Below, piece after piece: positions 9,641 to 18,819 of a DNA stretch of 64,000 nucleotides (the first letter of the stretch is position 1; every line of letters begins with the position of its first letter). A program made the position numbers and the translations under genes. Under the pieces are notes generated by a model. It did no database searches. It saw nothing but the letters and a program-made list of their open reading frames with translations, and was not told the origin of the DNA. Source of the stretch: Taudactylus pleione (lineage: Eukaryota > Chordata > Amphibia > Anura > Myobatrachidae); the NCBI GenBank assembly GCA_031769625.1, contig JAUIMM010000698.1:1583501-1647500 (forward strand), read 5' to 3'.

Positions 9641-12600
9641 ATGGAGGACATTATTAAGGCCTTGCTTCAAGCTACAGCAGCTCAGCAGGAGACAAACAAA
9701 ATTCAGCAGGAATCTAACAGACTTCAACAGGTCGCCATTGAGGAAACCCGCCAGGCCTTAGCGGAAAACCGCCAGGCCTTAGCGGAAAACAGCCAGGCCA
9801 TAAAAGAGGTGGTACAGCACCTGGTCGCCCGGCCCAGAGATGTTAATACTGGTCCTCCCACCACCACTCACTCCGTACGAGCCAGTCACTTCCTCCAAAA
9901 GATTACTTCGGGCGATGATGTGGAGGCCTATCTCGCCGCATTTGAAAGAACGGCTGAAAGGGAGAGTTGGCCCCAGGAGCAGTGGGCAAGTCTGGTGGCA
10001 CCTTTTTTGTCTGGGGAGCCACAAAAAGCATATTTCGACTTATGCCTGGCTGATGCCAAGGACTATCAAAAACTAAAACAGGAGATCCTAACTCGCTTGG
10101 GAGTCACCACCTTTGTTCGTGCCCAACGGGTCCACCGCTGGGAGTTCCATAAGGACAAGCCTCCACGTTCACAGATGCATGACCTCGTCCATCTGTCCTC
10201 AAAATGGCTACAGCCCGAGACGCTGGCGGGACCACAGATCGTGGAAAGGGTCGTGATGGACCGGTACCTGCGATCATTACCGGTGACTCTGCGCAAGTGG
10301 GTGAGCCATGCAGACCCTAAGTCCGCGGACCAGTTGGTCGAGCTGGTGGAGAGGTACGTGGCGGCTGAGGAGCTGATGAGTATGCCCCACCGAGCCCCGA
10401 TGGCGCACCAGCGAACTCCCAGAGACACTGGTAAGACTGTTCCAGGGGAGAAGGGTGCTGGGTGGTGGAATGTACCTAAGACTGAGGGTGTAGAACCTGG
10501 AGACAGGCCTGCCAGGCCGGGAAGGTTCTTGCCCCGTAAACGACTAGACATTAATATGACTCAGTGTTTCCGATGTGGTGGCTTCGGCCATATTGCCGCT
10601 AATTGTGCACTTACAACTGAACCTATGCAATGTGATACTGCTCATGTCTACCGCAGGGGGTCTTTCTTTGCACAGATAGCCTGTACGGCTGACTGGCAGG
10701 CTGAGACTGATAAGCACATGTGTGTACTCACTGTAGATGGCAACCGAGTAGAGGCACTGTTAGACTCTGGTAGCTTGGTGACACTTATAAAAGCTGAGCT
10801 GGTGAACCCCTTGAGGCATACAGGGAAAACTGTTGGTGTGACCTGCATACATGGGGATACTCGATATTATGTTACGGCAGAGGTGAACATCGAGACACCA
10901 TGTGGCTCTGCTATAGTTTCTGTGGGTTTGGTGCATGGTCTGGTGTACGATGCAATATTGGGGGGAGACTTTGCTCACTTCTGGAAGTTGTGGGAAAGCT
11001 GTTTTGTTCCAGAGGTGAACAACCCCGATCCATTTGAGAAGGTGGTCGATGTAGTGGAGGAGGGAGTTTCTTCTGAGTCAGAGTTATTCCCTTTTTCTAC
11101 TATGGTTGGCGAACTAGAGAATGCGGAACGTGACGGTGGCCCGCCAACTGATGTGCCTCCCATTGAGGTGGGAAGTGTTGTTGGGCCAGGTGATCGTCTG
11201 CCTGATTTAGAGGTCAGAAGAGAAGTCTTTGCCGTGGAGCAGTTGAATGACCCTACTTTGGTAAAAGCCAGGGAGAATGTAAAAGTAGTTGATGGTAAAC
11301 CCGTAGACCCTGATAGTCCTTTGTCCTATCCCCACATGGCAATGTGTCAGGATTTGTTATATCAGGTGACTAAGAAGGGGGAAGATGTTGTAGAACAACT
11401 AATAGTTCCCAAAGCCTACAGAAGAACAGTGTTGGATCTGGCCCATGGTCATATAACGGCAGGCCATCTAGGGGTAGAGAAAACCACTGAGCGAATAATG
11501 CAGAGGTTTTTCTGGCCCGGGCTTCATAAAGAGGTATCTGACTTTTGCGCATCCTGCCCTGAGTGTCAGTATCATGCTCCCAGGCCACATTTTAAGGGTC
11601 CACTAGTTCCATTGCCTATCATAGAGGTGCCGTTTGAAAGAATAGCGATGGATTTGGTTGGACCCTTAATGAAGTCTGCCAGGGGACACCAGTATATTCT
11701 GGTCATAATGGATTACGCTACCAGGTACCCGGAAGCGATCCCATTGCGCAATACGTCAACCAAGACCATTGCCAGAGAGCTAGTTCATGTCTTTAGGAGG
11801 CTGGGTATACCTAAGGAGATACTAACTGACCAGGGTACACCGTTTATGTCCAAAGTCATGAAAGAGTTATGCCGCCTGTTCAAAATCGAACAGTTAAGAA
11901 CTTCGGTTTATCACCCCCAAACCGATGGGCTGGTCGAGAGGTTTAACAAGACGTTAAAACACATGCTTAGGAAAGTGGTCGACAAGGATGGTAGGGATTG
12001 GGACTACTTATTGCCGTATTTATTGTTGGCCATAAGAGAAGTTCCCCAGTCCTCCTCCGGGTTTTCACCCTTCGACTTGTTGTATGGGAGACACCCAAGG
12101 GGGTTACTAGACATTGCCAAAGAGACATGGGAGGGGCAGTCTAATCCTTACAAAACGGTGATTGAGTATGTTTCTCAAATGCAGAAGAGAATTGCTGCGG
12201 TAGTGCCGATAGTGAGAGAGCACCTGGAACAGGCTCAACAGCTACAGCAGAGGGTATACAACCGCAATGCTCAGTTACACAGCTTTGCTCCTGGGGACAG
12301 AGTGTTAGTATTGGTTCCCACTGTGGAAAATAAACTTTTGGCTAAATGGCAAGGGCCCTTTGAAATCTTAGAAAGAGTGGGGCAGGTCAATTACAAAGTT
12401 TACCAGCTGGGGAAAAGAAAGCCGGAACAGATATACCATATAAATCTGTTAAAGCCCTGGAAAGATAGAACGGCACTGTCGGCCGTCCGAGCCCCTCCGG
12501 GAACTAAGGGCCCTGGATTTACTGAAGTGACAGTGGCAAAAACCCTGTTGGCAATTCAACAACAAGAGGTCAAGGAGTTTCTGATCAGAAATAGGATGCT

Positions 12601-13237
12601 GTTCTCTGACGTACCTGGGAAAACCTTGGTCATTAAACATGACATCATCACTGACCCAGGGGTTAAAGTTAATCTAAAGCCCTATAGGTTGCCAGAAGCA
12701 CAAAGAGAATCGGTGTCGAAAGAAATTAAAAATATGCTAGAGTTAGGGGTTATTGAAGAATCACATAGTGAATGGTCAAGTCCCATTGTGTTGATTCCAA
12801 AGCCCGACGGGAGTGTGCGTTTCTGCAATGACTTCCGAAAGTTGAACAGTGTTTCAAAATTCGATGCCTACCCGATGCCAAGAGTGGATGAAGTGATTGA
12901 GAGACTAGGGATGGCAAGGTATTTAACCACTCTTGACCTAACCAAAGGGTATTGGCAAGTACCGTTAACCGAGAGCGCCAAACAAAAGACAGCTTTTTCA
13001 GCGCCAGAGGGCTTGTTTCAGTACAAGATGTTGCCCTTCGGGCTACATGGGGCACCTGTTACCTTCCAAAGAATGATGGACAGGATTCTAAGGCCCCATA
13101 GACGGTATGCGGCTGCTTATCTGGATGACGTGGTCATTCATAGTCCTGAATGGCAGTCTCACTTACCCAGGGTACAAGCAGTTTTGGACTCCATCTATAA
13201 GGCAGGTTTGACAGCCAACCCAAAAAGTGTTGTCTAG
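9641..13237 (+). CDS. Gag-Pol polyprotein, Gmr1-like Gypsy (frameshifted near the end)
   Basis: Open from an in-frame ATG at 9593; the more likely start is ATG 9641 (MEDIIKALLQATA). The N-terminus is glutamine-rich and probably coiled coil. Next comes a SCAN-like capsid region (around FLSGEPQKAYFDLCL and YLRSLPVTLRKWV). A CCHC knuckle follows (CFRCGGFGHIAANC, about residue 324 from 9593), then aspartic protease (LLDSGSLVTLI, about 390). Integrase has an HHCC finger (HITAGHLGVE...CPECQ, about 620-660), a DDE core (MDLVGP, TDQGT, GLVERFNK at about 686, 745 and 782) and a GPF module (KWQGPFEIL). Reverse transcriptase follows with YLDDVVIH at about 1176. Integrase lies upstream of RT. The frame ends at a TAG (13235-13237) because one base is missing in an A-run just upstream; the frame continues in 13222-14043. 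Confidence 0.92.
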   Translation: MEDIIKALLQATAAQQETNKIQQESNRLQQVAIEETRQALAENRQALAENSQAIKEVVQHLVARPRDVNTGPPTTTHSVRASHFLQKITSGDDVEAYLAAFERTAERESWPQEQWASLVAPFLSGEPQKAYFDLCLADAKDYQKLKQEILTRLGVTTFVRAQRVHRWEFHKDKPPRSQMHDLVHLSSKWLQPETLAGPQIVERVVMDRYLRSLPVTLRKWVSHADPKSADQLVELVERYVAAEELMSMPHRAPMAHQRTPRDTGKTVPGEKGAGWWNVPKTEGVEPGDRPARPGRFLPRKRLDINMTQCFRCGGFGHIAANCALTTEPMQCDTAHVYRRGSFFAQIACTADWQAETDKHMCVLTVDGNRVEALLDSGSLVTLIKAELVNPLRHTGKTVGVTCIHGDTRYYVTAEVNIETPCGSAIVSVGLVHGLVYDAILGGDFAHFWKLWESCFVPEVNNPDPFEKVVDVVEEGVSSESELFPFSTMVGELENAERDGGPPTDVPPIEVGSVVGPGDRLPDLEVRREVFAVEQLNDPTLVKARENVKVVDGKPVDPDSPLSYPHMAMCQDLLYQVTKKGEDVVEQLIVPKAYRRTVLDLAHGHITAGHLGVEKTTERIMQRFFWPGLHKEVSDFCASCPECQYHAPRPHFKGPLVPLPIIEVPFERIAMDLVGPLMKSARGHQYILVIMDYATRYPEAIPLRNTSTKTIARELVHVFRRLGIPKEILTDQGTPFMSKVMKELCRLFKIEQLRTSVYHPQTDGLVERFNKTLKHMLRKVVDKDGRDWDYLLPYLLLAIREVPQSSSGFSPFDLLYGRHPRGLLDIAKETWEGQSNPYKTVIEYVSQMQKRIAAVVPIVREHLEQAQQLQQRVYNRNAQLHSFAPGDRVLVLVPTVENKLLAKWQGPFEILERVGQVNYKVYQLGKRKPEQIYHINLLKPWKDRTALSAVRAPPGTKGPGFTEVTVAKTLLAIQQQEVKEFLIRNRMLFSDVPGKTLVIKHDIITDPGVKVNLKPYRLPEAQRESVSKEIKNMLELGVIEESHSEWSSPIVLIPKPDGSVRFCNDFRKLNSVSKFDAYPMPRVDEVIERLGMARYLTTLDLTKGYWQVPLTESAKQKTAFSAPEGLFQYKMLPFGLHGAPVTFQRMMDRILRPHRRYAAAYLDDVVIHSPEWQSHLPRVQAVLDSIYKAGLTANPKSVV

Positions 13238-14043
13238 GCATGGAGGAAGTAAAATATCTGGGATACACCATTGGCAGAGGCCTGATAAAGCCTCAGCTCA
13301 ATAAAGTTGATGCCATACAAAACTGGCCACGGCCTCTGAATAAGAAGCAGGTGAGAGCCTTCTTGGGAATTACGGGGTACTACAGGAGGTTTATACCCAA
13401 CTTTGCCACCATGGCAGTCCCACTGACTGACCTGACCAAAGGCAAACAAAAAGTCATGGTAGAATGGAGTCCTGAGGCGGAGAAAGCTTTTCAGGAGTTG
13501 AAAGTAGCGTTGTGTTCCCAACCAGTCCTGATGACTCCTAATTTTGAAAGGGAATTCATAGTACAAACCGATGCATCAGAAGTAGGTATAGGAGCGGTCC
13601 TGTCCCAGAACAAGGAGGGTGAGGAACACCCTATTTTCTATCTTAGCAGAAAGTTGAATGTACATGAGAGAAACTATGCCACAGTGGAGAAGGAGGCGTT
13701 GGCCATAAAGTGGGCGTTAGAGGCTCTCAGGTACTACTTGGTCGGAAGAAAGTTCAAATTGATCACTGACCATGCCCCTCTGAAGTGGATGTCTGAAAAT
13801 AAGGACAGTAATGCGAGAATTACAAGATGGTTCTTGGCGTTACAAACTTTAAAATTTTCAGTGGAACACAGGCCAGGAAGCCAGCTGGCCAATGCTGACG
13901 CGTTGTCACGCGTTCATTGTTTGGGGGCTTCAGTTGTTCCGCCCCACAGGTCGAAACAAAGGGGGGGGATATGTGATAGGATCACTGGTAAAGTTGTCTG
14001 TGGCAGGTACATTTGTCCCAGATTCCTGTCTTTTGTGTTTTAA
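13222..14043 (+). pseudogene. Gag-Pol continuation: end of RT, RNase H
   Basis: Continues the polyprotein in the next frame: MEEVKYLGYTIGRG (RT thumb), FLGITGYYRRFIPNFA (connection), then RNase H (FIVQTDASEVGIGAVLSQ, the catalytic-E segment around ATVEKEALAIKWAL, and LITDHAPLKWM). The domain ends near DALSRVH at about 13915. The nominal stop is at 14043, inside the 3' LTR. No integrase follows, because integrase lies upstream. The break from the previous frame is one nucleotide, in AACCCAAAAAGTGTTG. Confidence 0.9.
13957..13971 (+). promoter_or_regulatory. Polypurine tract of the Gypsy element
   Basis: AAACAAAGGGGGGGGATA lies directly before the 3' LTR start TGTGATAGG, where plus-strand DNA synthesis is primed in LTR retrotransposons. 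Confidence 0.85.
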
Positions 14044-14577
14044 ACCCCCAGGAGAAAGTCTGCAGTGTAGCAGGCTTGAGTTTCGGCTTTTTGAAAAGCC
14101 GGTTTGGGACCTGGGGGTTGTGGGTGAGAGGAGAGGGAGTGCTCCACCCACGGCCACTCCAGGTTTTGGTTCTCGCAGCCTGGTAACAGGCTTGTTAGTT
14201 TTTCACCTGAGAGTGGCCAATATAAGCCTAGTGTGTTTAGGGCTGAGTGTCTCACCTGGGAGAGCAGGCACGGAGTTTGCTCAGAGACAATTGAAAAACC
14301 TATTTGTGAGTACTGTGCCTGTGCTTTGTTGCTGGCGAGGGCATTAGGCCTTGCCAGGTTCTGGTAGTGAGGGAACTACCTGTGAAGTTAGTGCCCCGAC
14401 AGGGCTAGGATTTATATTTATGTTTTCTTTATATTTCTGTCATTGTACAATAAAGACTAGCGCCGACCAGCTTGTACTTGCATCCAGACTGGTGTGCTGC
14501 TTCCCTGCTGCTGTGTGTGTGTGTAAGGAAGGAGTCCTCTACCCAGGAGAGGGACCCCCTAACCTAACTGTGTCACA
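13972..14577 (+). repeat. 3' LTR of the Gypsy element
   Basis: Near-identical to the 5' LTR (roughly 98% by eye, one 1-bp indel), starting TGTGATAGG and ending TGTGTCACA. It is followed by the continued AT microsatellite. It carries the same AATAAA signal before GCGCCGACCAGC (about 14450). Confidence 0.93.
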
Positions 14578-14949
14578 ATATATATATATATAATATATAT
14601 ATAAATCTGTAGATATAATGATATATATCTTTATCTGTCTATATAGTTTAACTATCTGGTTACTTCAGTATCTGACACCCCAATCCCCTGCCTTGCTCTG
14701 CTCCACCTTTTGTCTGGATGGTCCCACTCCCTCTCTGTTGTCCTCCTCCTCCTCCACCCCCAACTCCTTCCCCATCACAGTCATGGCCCGACCCCAACCC
14801 CATCAATGTTCTGTCCCAACACCCCCACCGCTCCCATACTAACCCCGGCGCCAGTCTTCCTCTCCTTAGACTGTCCTGTCTCCCTCGCAGTGGGAGCCAT
14901 TGGGAGTTGCACACTGAGGAGACATGATGTGTATGTATGTATAAATATA
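14578..14949. other. AT microsatellite and C-rich spacer, no gene seen
   Basis: The continuation of the AT repeat hit by the Gypsy element, then a pyrimidine-rich stretch (about 14690-14880) open in several frames but with no domain. The open frames are proline/serine-rich because of base composition. Confidence 0.5.
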
Positions 14950-14957
14950 TATATGTA

Positions 14958-15894
14958 CAGGAGCATATCTAGAATGGGCGCAGAGTGTGCGGGGCACATG
15001 GGCCCCTGGGTCCAGGGGGGGCCGCGCATCGCACACCCTGCACCCATATAATGTAAAACTCACCTGTCCGTGGTCCTGCTTCGGGTGTCAGCACTGCACA
15101 GAACACTGGAAAATGGCCGCCACTGCCTTTTTTCCGGCGTTCTGCACATCCTCAGTAGACTCTGGGCACACCCTAGTGCCCAGAGGGCCTGATTCAGAGC
15201 TGCTCGTAAGCGGCCGCTTGTTCTCTATGAGCGATGTTCGCACAACTGCGCATGCGTATGGGTCGTACTGCGCATGCGCCCAACCAGTCATTGCGGTTGG
15301 CAATCGAGCGCTCGCAAAACAGCGAGGGGCTGCTAATTTGATTGACAGAATGTACCGTTTGTGGGTGGTAACAGGGGGAAGGTGCTTGAAAACGGGGGAG
15401 TGGAGATCCAAACGCAGGCGTGCCTAACGGCAAAAAGGGAGTTTAATGGGAGTGCATAATTAGTAAAGGAGCGTCATCGACCACGTCACTTGGTTGTCTT
15501 TTAGCCTGAACTGCTCGCAGTGATTGCGGTAGGAAAAACCTACCACAAGCACTGCGAGCAGTTCAAATGCCTTTCGATGTACAAGATTAATCTAATAAAT
15601 ACCGGAGATGACGTGTGATGCGAACGGCAAAGGGGCGTCATTACAAAATAGCGAGTGCATTTTTCGTTTGCTCGCTCAGACATAGAGGCGTCAACAAACC
15701 GCACGATTTAAATAGCCGGCCCCTTTTTTGGAACGACCGTCCGCAAATAGCGTCCGGGTCTGAATCAGGTCCAGAGTCTACTGTTTCTGCGGTGGCCGGC
15801 CAGCTGCGTCAGTTGGCTGCCGGCCGCCGGGGAGAGAAGGGAGGCCCTGCACGGAGAATGCACATGGGTCCCTTCCTCTCTTAAGACGCCCCTG
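14958..15894. mobile_element. Non-autonomous hAT element with exact 8-bp target duplication
   Basis: The left end CAGGAGCATATCTAGA and the right end (inverted CAGGGGCGTCTTAAGA) are flanked by a perfect 8-bp repeat TATATGTA (14950-14957 and 15895-15902), the hallmark of hAT insertion. The interior is GC-rich and contains the younger MITE at 15185-15773. Confidence 0.85.
15185..15773. mobile_element. MITE, GGGCCTGATTCAGA family, long subfamily
   Basis: Ends GGGCCTGATTCAGA and TCTGAATCAGGTCC, with a 3-bp duplication AGA at 15182-15184 and 15774-15776. About 590 bp. The interior is shared with 35825-36426 and 49416-49995 (blocks around CGGCCGC, GCGCATGCG and gcgtcatcga). Nested within the hAT element. 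Non-coding. Confidence 0.9.
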
Positions 15895-15902
15895 TATATG
15901 TA

Positions 15903-16786
15903 AGTATATTTTTATAGATATTCATATGTGGTTGTGTGCATATATTTAAATGATGTGCTGCAGCCAATAAGATCTAGATGTGTCAGTTCCCATCCAGTCA
16001 CAGAAGAGTGTTTTCTAGAAAACATGGGGCCACTCACTTGGGTTTGCCCCCCAGTCTGAAAGTTGCCAGCCAGCCTCTGCTTAAAGCCTCTACTCAGCGT
16101 GCACTATAAAGCCTGCATAGTGCATAGATAGCTCCAGCTCCTATATGCACTCTGCTGCCCTGCTGGGTCTCCTTGTGTGTCTCTCTCCCTGTAACCAGTA
16201 CCCTGCAGTGAATGCTCCCTGCTTAGCCCTGTAGCTCCTGGTTTTTGGAAATTACACCAACCTCTGGGGAGCTTTGACTCAACTGTATTTAAGGTACTTT
16301 TCACTCATTTTGAGGTTTAATTATAACCCAGCTTAACACTGGATCCTCCAGAACTCTTTCTACACTGCAGTATTTTTCTGTGCCAGAAGTTTTTTTGTGT
16401 CAATAACTATCCTGCACTCATCTTTATACAACTGCAGTTTTCTCTATTTACTGAGTGTGACCCTGCTGCCACCTGCTGTTGAAATCCTATACTAAAGTAG
16501 GTGTTCATGATGTAGCCAGCCGACAGCCACTTTAGTCCGTACTCATTCTGTAGTGTCCGGGCACCATAACAAGACAGCCAGCTAGTCTGCCCCTGCTTCC
16601 TGTAAGTTTGGAGGGCTGCTAATTTTTTTTTGCTACCAGTGACCAACTCGATATGTCTCTATCAGCATTCCCGGCTCACCCTGGTTCCCCTCCTCATTTT
16701 CATAGTGTCACCTACAGGGATTTTTACCCTCCTTTGTACAGCATATTAATATCCCTCCACCCTAACTCAATCCCCTTGATCACTCT
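15903..16786 (+). other. Probable L1 5' untranslated region
   Basis: No gene is seen. The sequence leads directly into L1 ORF1 and is presumed to hold the L1 leader, at least from about 16300. I could not place the 5' end of the L1, because no direct repeat matching the 3' flank was found. Confidence 0.35.
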
Positions 16787-17761
16787 ATGATGTCTCAAAG
16801 AAACAAGAAAGCTCAGGAGCCTTCTGCTACTAATTTTTTGGGTAATAAGACAAAAGGCTCTCAGAACCAAATGCCTCAACCAGAATCTCCATCCTCACCA
16901 CACTCCTCAGAGTCGGGTATTGACCCACAAATTCAAGCCGTTATGTCTAGCCTACTGGAGGCTGTGCAAGCAGCTTTTAATCGGGAACTCTCTAAGGCTG
17001 CCTCAGAATTTAAAAGTGAGATTGCTTCTTTGGGTTCCAGGACTGACACCCTGGAAACCAAAACAAATGATTTATGTCATTCGCAACACCTTCTAGATAA
17101 GGAACTTTCTCAGCTGCATGACGAAATTGAAACACTCAAAGAGAAACAAGAAGATCAGGAGAACCGATCACGCCGCAATAACTCGAGGATCCGGAATATT
17201 GCGGAATCAGTGCCAAGTGCCTCGCTGCCGTCCTTTCTGAAAGATCTTTTCCAATATACGGTACCTGAGCTTTCTGATGAGGATTATTTATGTGATAGAG
17301 CTCATAGGGTCCTTAAGAGCAAGCCATTGGATTCCCAACCTCCCAGAGATGTTGTGGTTCGTCTCCATTATTACAAATCCAAAGAAAAATTACTGTTATC
17401 TTCCCGGGACTCTCCCACCGTTGGTTTCCAGGACATGCAGTTGCAACTCTTTCAGGATTTGGCCCCTTCGACAATTCAGAAATGGAGAGATCTACAACCT
17501 GTTACGAAAATCCTCCATCAACACCATATTCGTTACCGATGGGGGTTCCCTTTCCTACTTCAAATATTTGCTAATAACTCTACATACAATGTAAAAACCC
17601 TGCCCCAGGGCCAGGACATTTTAGCCAAACTTAATCTTCTCCCAGAACCAGCCCAGTTGTCAACTCACCCTGTCTCGCCTAAATCTCAACGTTCCAGACC
17701 ACCATTGCCAGAGTGGACCAAAGTGACCCATCATCAGGGCGGCGATGGGGATCCCACTTGA
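16787..17761 (+). CDS. L1 ORF1 protein (RNA-binding, Transposase_22-like)
   Basis: 324 residues, intact. A low-complexity N-terminus is followed by a coiled-coil stretch (about residues 45-130, heptads around ETKTNDLCHSQHLLDKELSQ and IETLKEKQEDQENRSRRNN). Then comes an RRM-like region starting at SRIRNIAESV, with the conserved CDRAHRVL and RDVVVRLHYYKSKEKLLL. The C-terminal domain contains FQDLAPSTIQKWRDL and RWGFPFLLQIF. This domain order is that of vertebrate L1 ORF1 proteins, which trimerise and coat L1 RNA. The length fits the family (about 300-380). Start ATG 16787 is followed directly by a second ATG. It is surprising that ORF1 is open while ORF2 is broken. Confidence 0.88.
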   Translation: MMSQRNKKAQEPSATNFLGNKTKGSQNQMPQPESPSSPHSSESGIDPQIQAVMSSLLEAVQAAFNRELSKAASEFKSEIASLGSRTDTLETKTNDLCHSQHLLDKELSQLHDEIETLKEKQEDQENRSRRNNSRIRNIAESVPSASLPSFLKDLFQYTVPELSDEDYLCDRAHRVLKSKPLDSQPPRDVVVRLHYYKSKEKLLLSSRDSPTVGFQDMQLQLFQDLAPSTIQKWRDLQPVTKILHQHHIRYRWGFPFLLQIFANNSTYNVKTLPQGQDILAKLNLLPEPAQLSTHPVSPKSQRSRPPLPEWTKVTHHQGGDGDPT

Positions 17762-18480
17762 ATATAGAAGTCAACTTCTGGAATTTCCCTTAAATATATG
17801 TGATTCTATACCATTGGTATTATGTTTACACTATGGGGATTTTGAATCCCTGTTGGGACTATTTAGTATTGTATTTTACAGGGTTTTTTGGGGTTTCATA
17901 CTAATTTTTATGTAGCCTGTTTATATATTTTTATTTCTGTCACTTATGATAGATATTGTTTGTTTATTCATTGGCTCTACTCAATAATACAATAATGTAC
18001 CTATGTTGCAATTTTCAATTTCTATAATTCCCATCCTTTCCCTGTATTCCTCTCCACCCCCACCCCCCTTATTCCTCATCCTACCTTTCCTCCCCCACCC
18101 CTTTTCACTCCCCCATAGGTGACACTCTTTTACTTCTAAACTTCCCTTTTTAAAGGGATTTCTTAGTTATTTCGGCCTTGTGGGGATAGTAGGGGACCAG
18201 GATACGCTGGTCATGTTAATTGTGTATACCACCATCCCCATGCACCCTTTTCAAGTTACAATCGATGTTAGTTTAATTCTATTTGTAGCAATCCTTTTTT
18301 TGGGATACTTCTTAACAGGGTTTTTGCCCTTTTGGGTACCTTTAATTTAATTTCCCATTCTTTTGTTCTATTTTTCTGGTTTTCCCTTTTTATTTTTTTT
18401 TTATTTTTCTCTGGGGTAGGTTTCCTATGGTTTCTGTTTTTAGTTATTTGGCTGTTACGCAATATATTGGTTCGGATTAT

Positions 18481-18819
18481 GGGCCTGATTCAGACCCGCT
18501 TGCGTTCGCATGCTCGAGACCCGGCCGGCAATGGGCGCTCCGTCGCTACGGGTCTTGCACCAAAGCGGGGCAGCTGTCGATTGTGATTGACAGCTTGCCC
18601 CGTTTTGGAGGCGGGCAGGGGGGGTGGCTGGCCAAACGGAGGCGTTCCCGAAGGAACACCTGCCGTTTGGGGGCGGCTCCACTGACATCACGAGTGATGT
18701 CAGTGGTGAGCTTCCGGCTCTATTAGAGCCGAAAGCTCACTGGGGCTTGCAGGAACGAGACCCTACCACAAGGGTCTTGTCGCAAGCCCCGATGGTCGCG
18801 ACCATCGTTACCATCAACT
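18481..18819 (+). mobile_element. MITE, GGGCCTGATTCAGA family, short subfamily, right end lost
   Basis: Left end GGGCCTGATTCAGACCCGC. The interior shares gatgtcagtgg inverted arms, gagaccctaccacaagggtc and gatggtcgcgaccatc with the copies at 24411, 26847 and 53797. The right TIR is missing, and homology stops where L1 ORF2 resumes. The insertion site and 5' end of ORF2 were probably deleted together. Confidence 0.75.

Larger units (their letters stand above)
8841..14577 (+). mobile_element. Ty3/Gypsy LTR retrotransposon, Gmr1-like (integrase before RT)
   Basis: A complete element: 5' LTR 8841-9445, internal gag-pol, polypurine tract at 13957-13971, 3' LTR 13972-14577. It sits inside an AT microsatellite, so the 4-6-bp target duplication (ATATA-like) cannot be sized exactly. 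The pol domains run protease, integrase, reverse transcriptase, RNase H. That order is unusual for Ty3/Gypsy and is known from Gmr1-like elements. The two LTRs differ by about a dozen positions by eye, and a single frameshift breaks gag-pol, so insertion was recent. Confidence 0.92.

Noticed and set aside
14660..15051. Overlapping proline/serine-rich frames on both strands
   Set aside because: C-rich composition and hAT ends explain the lack of stops; no domain.
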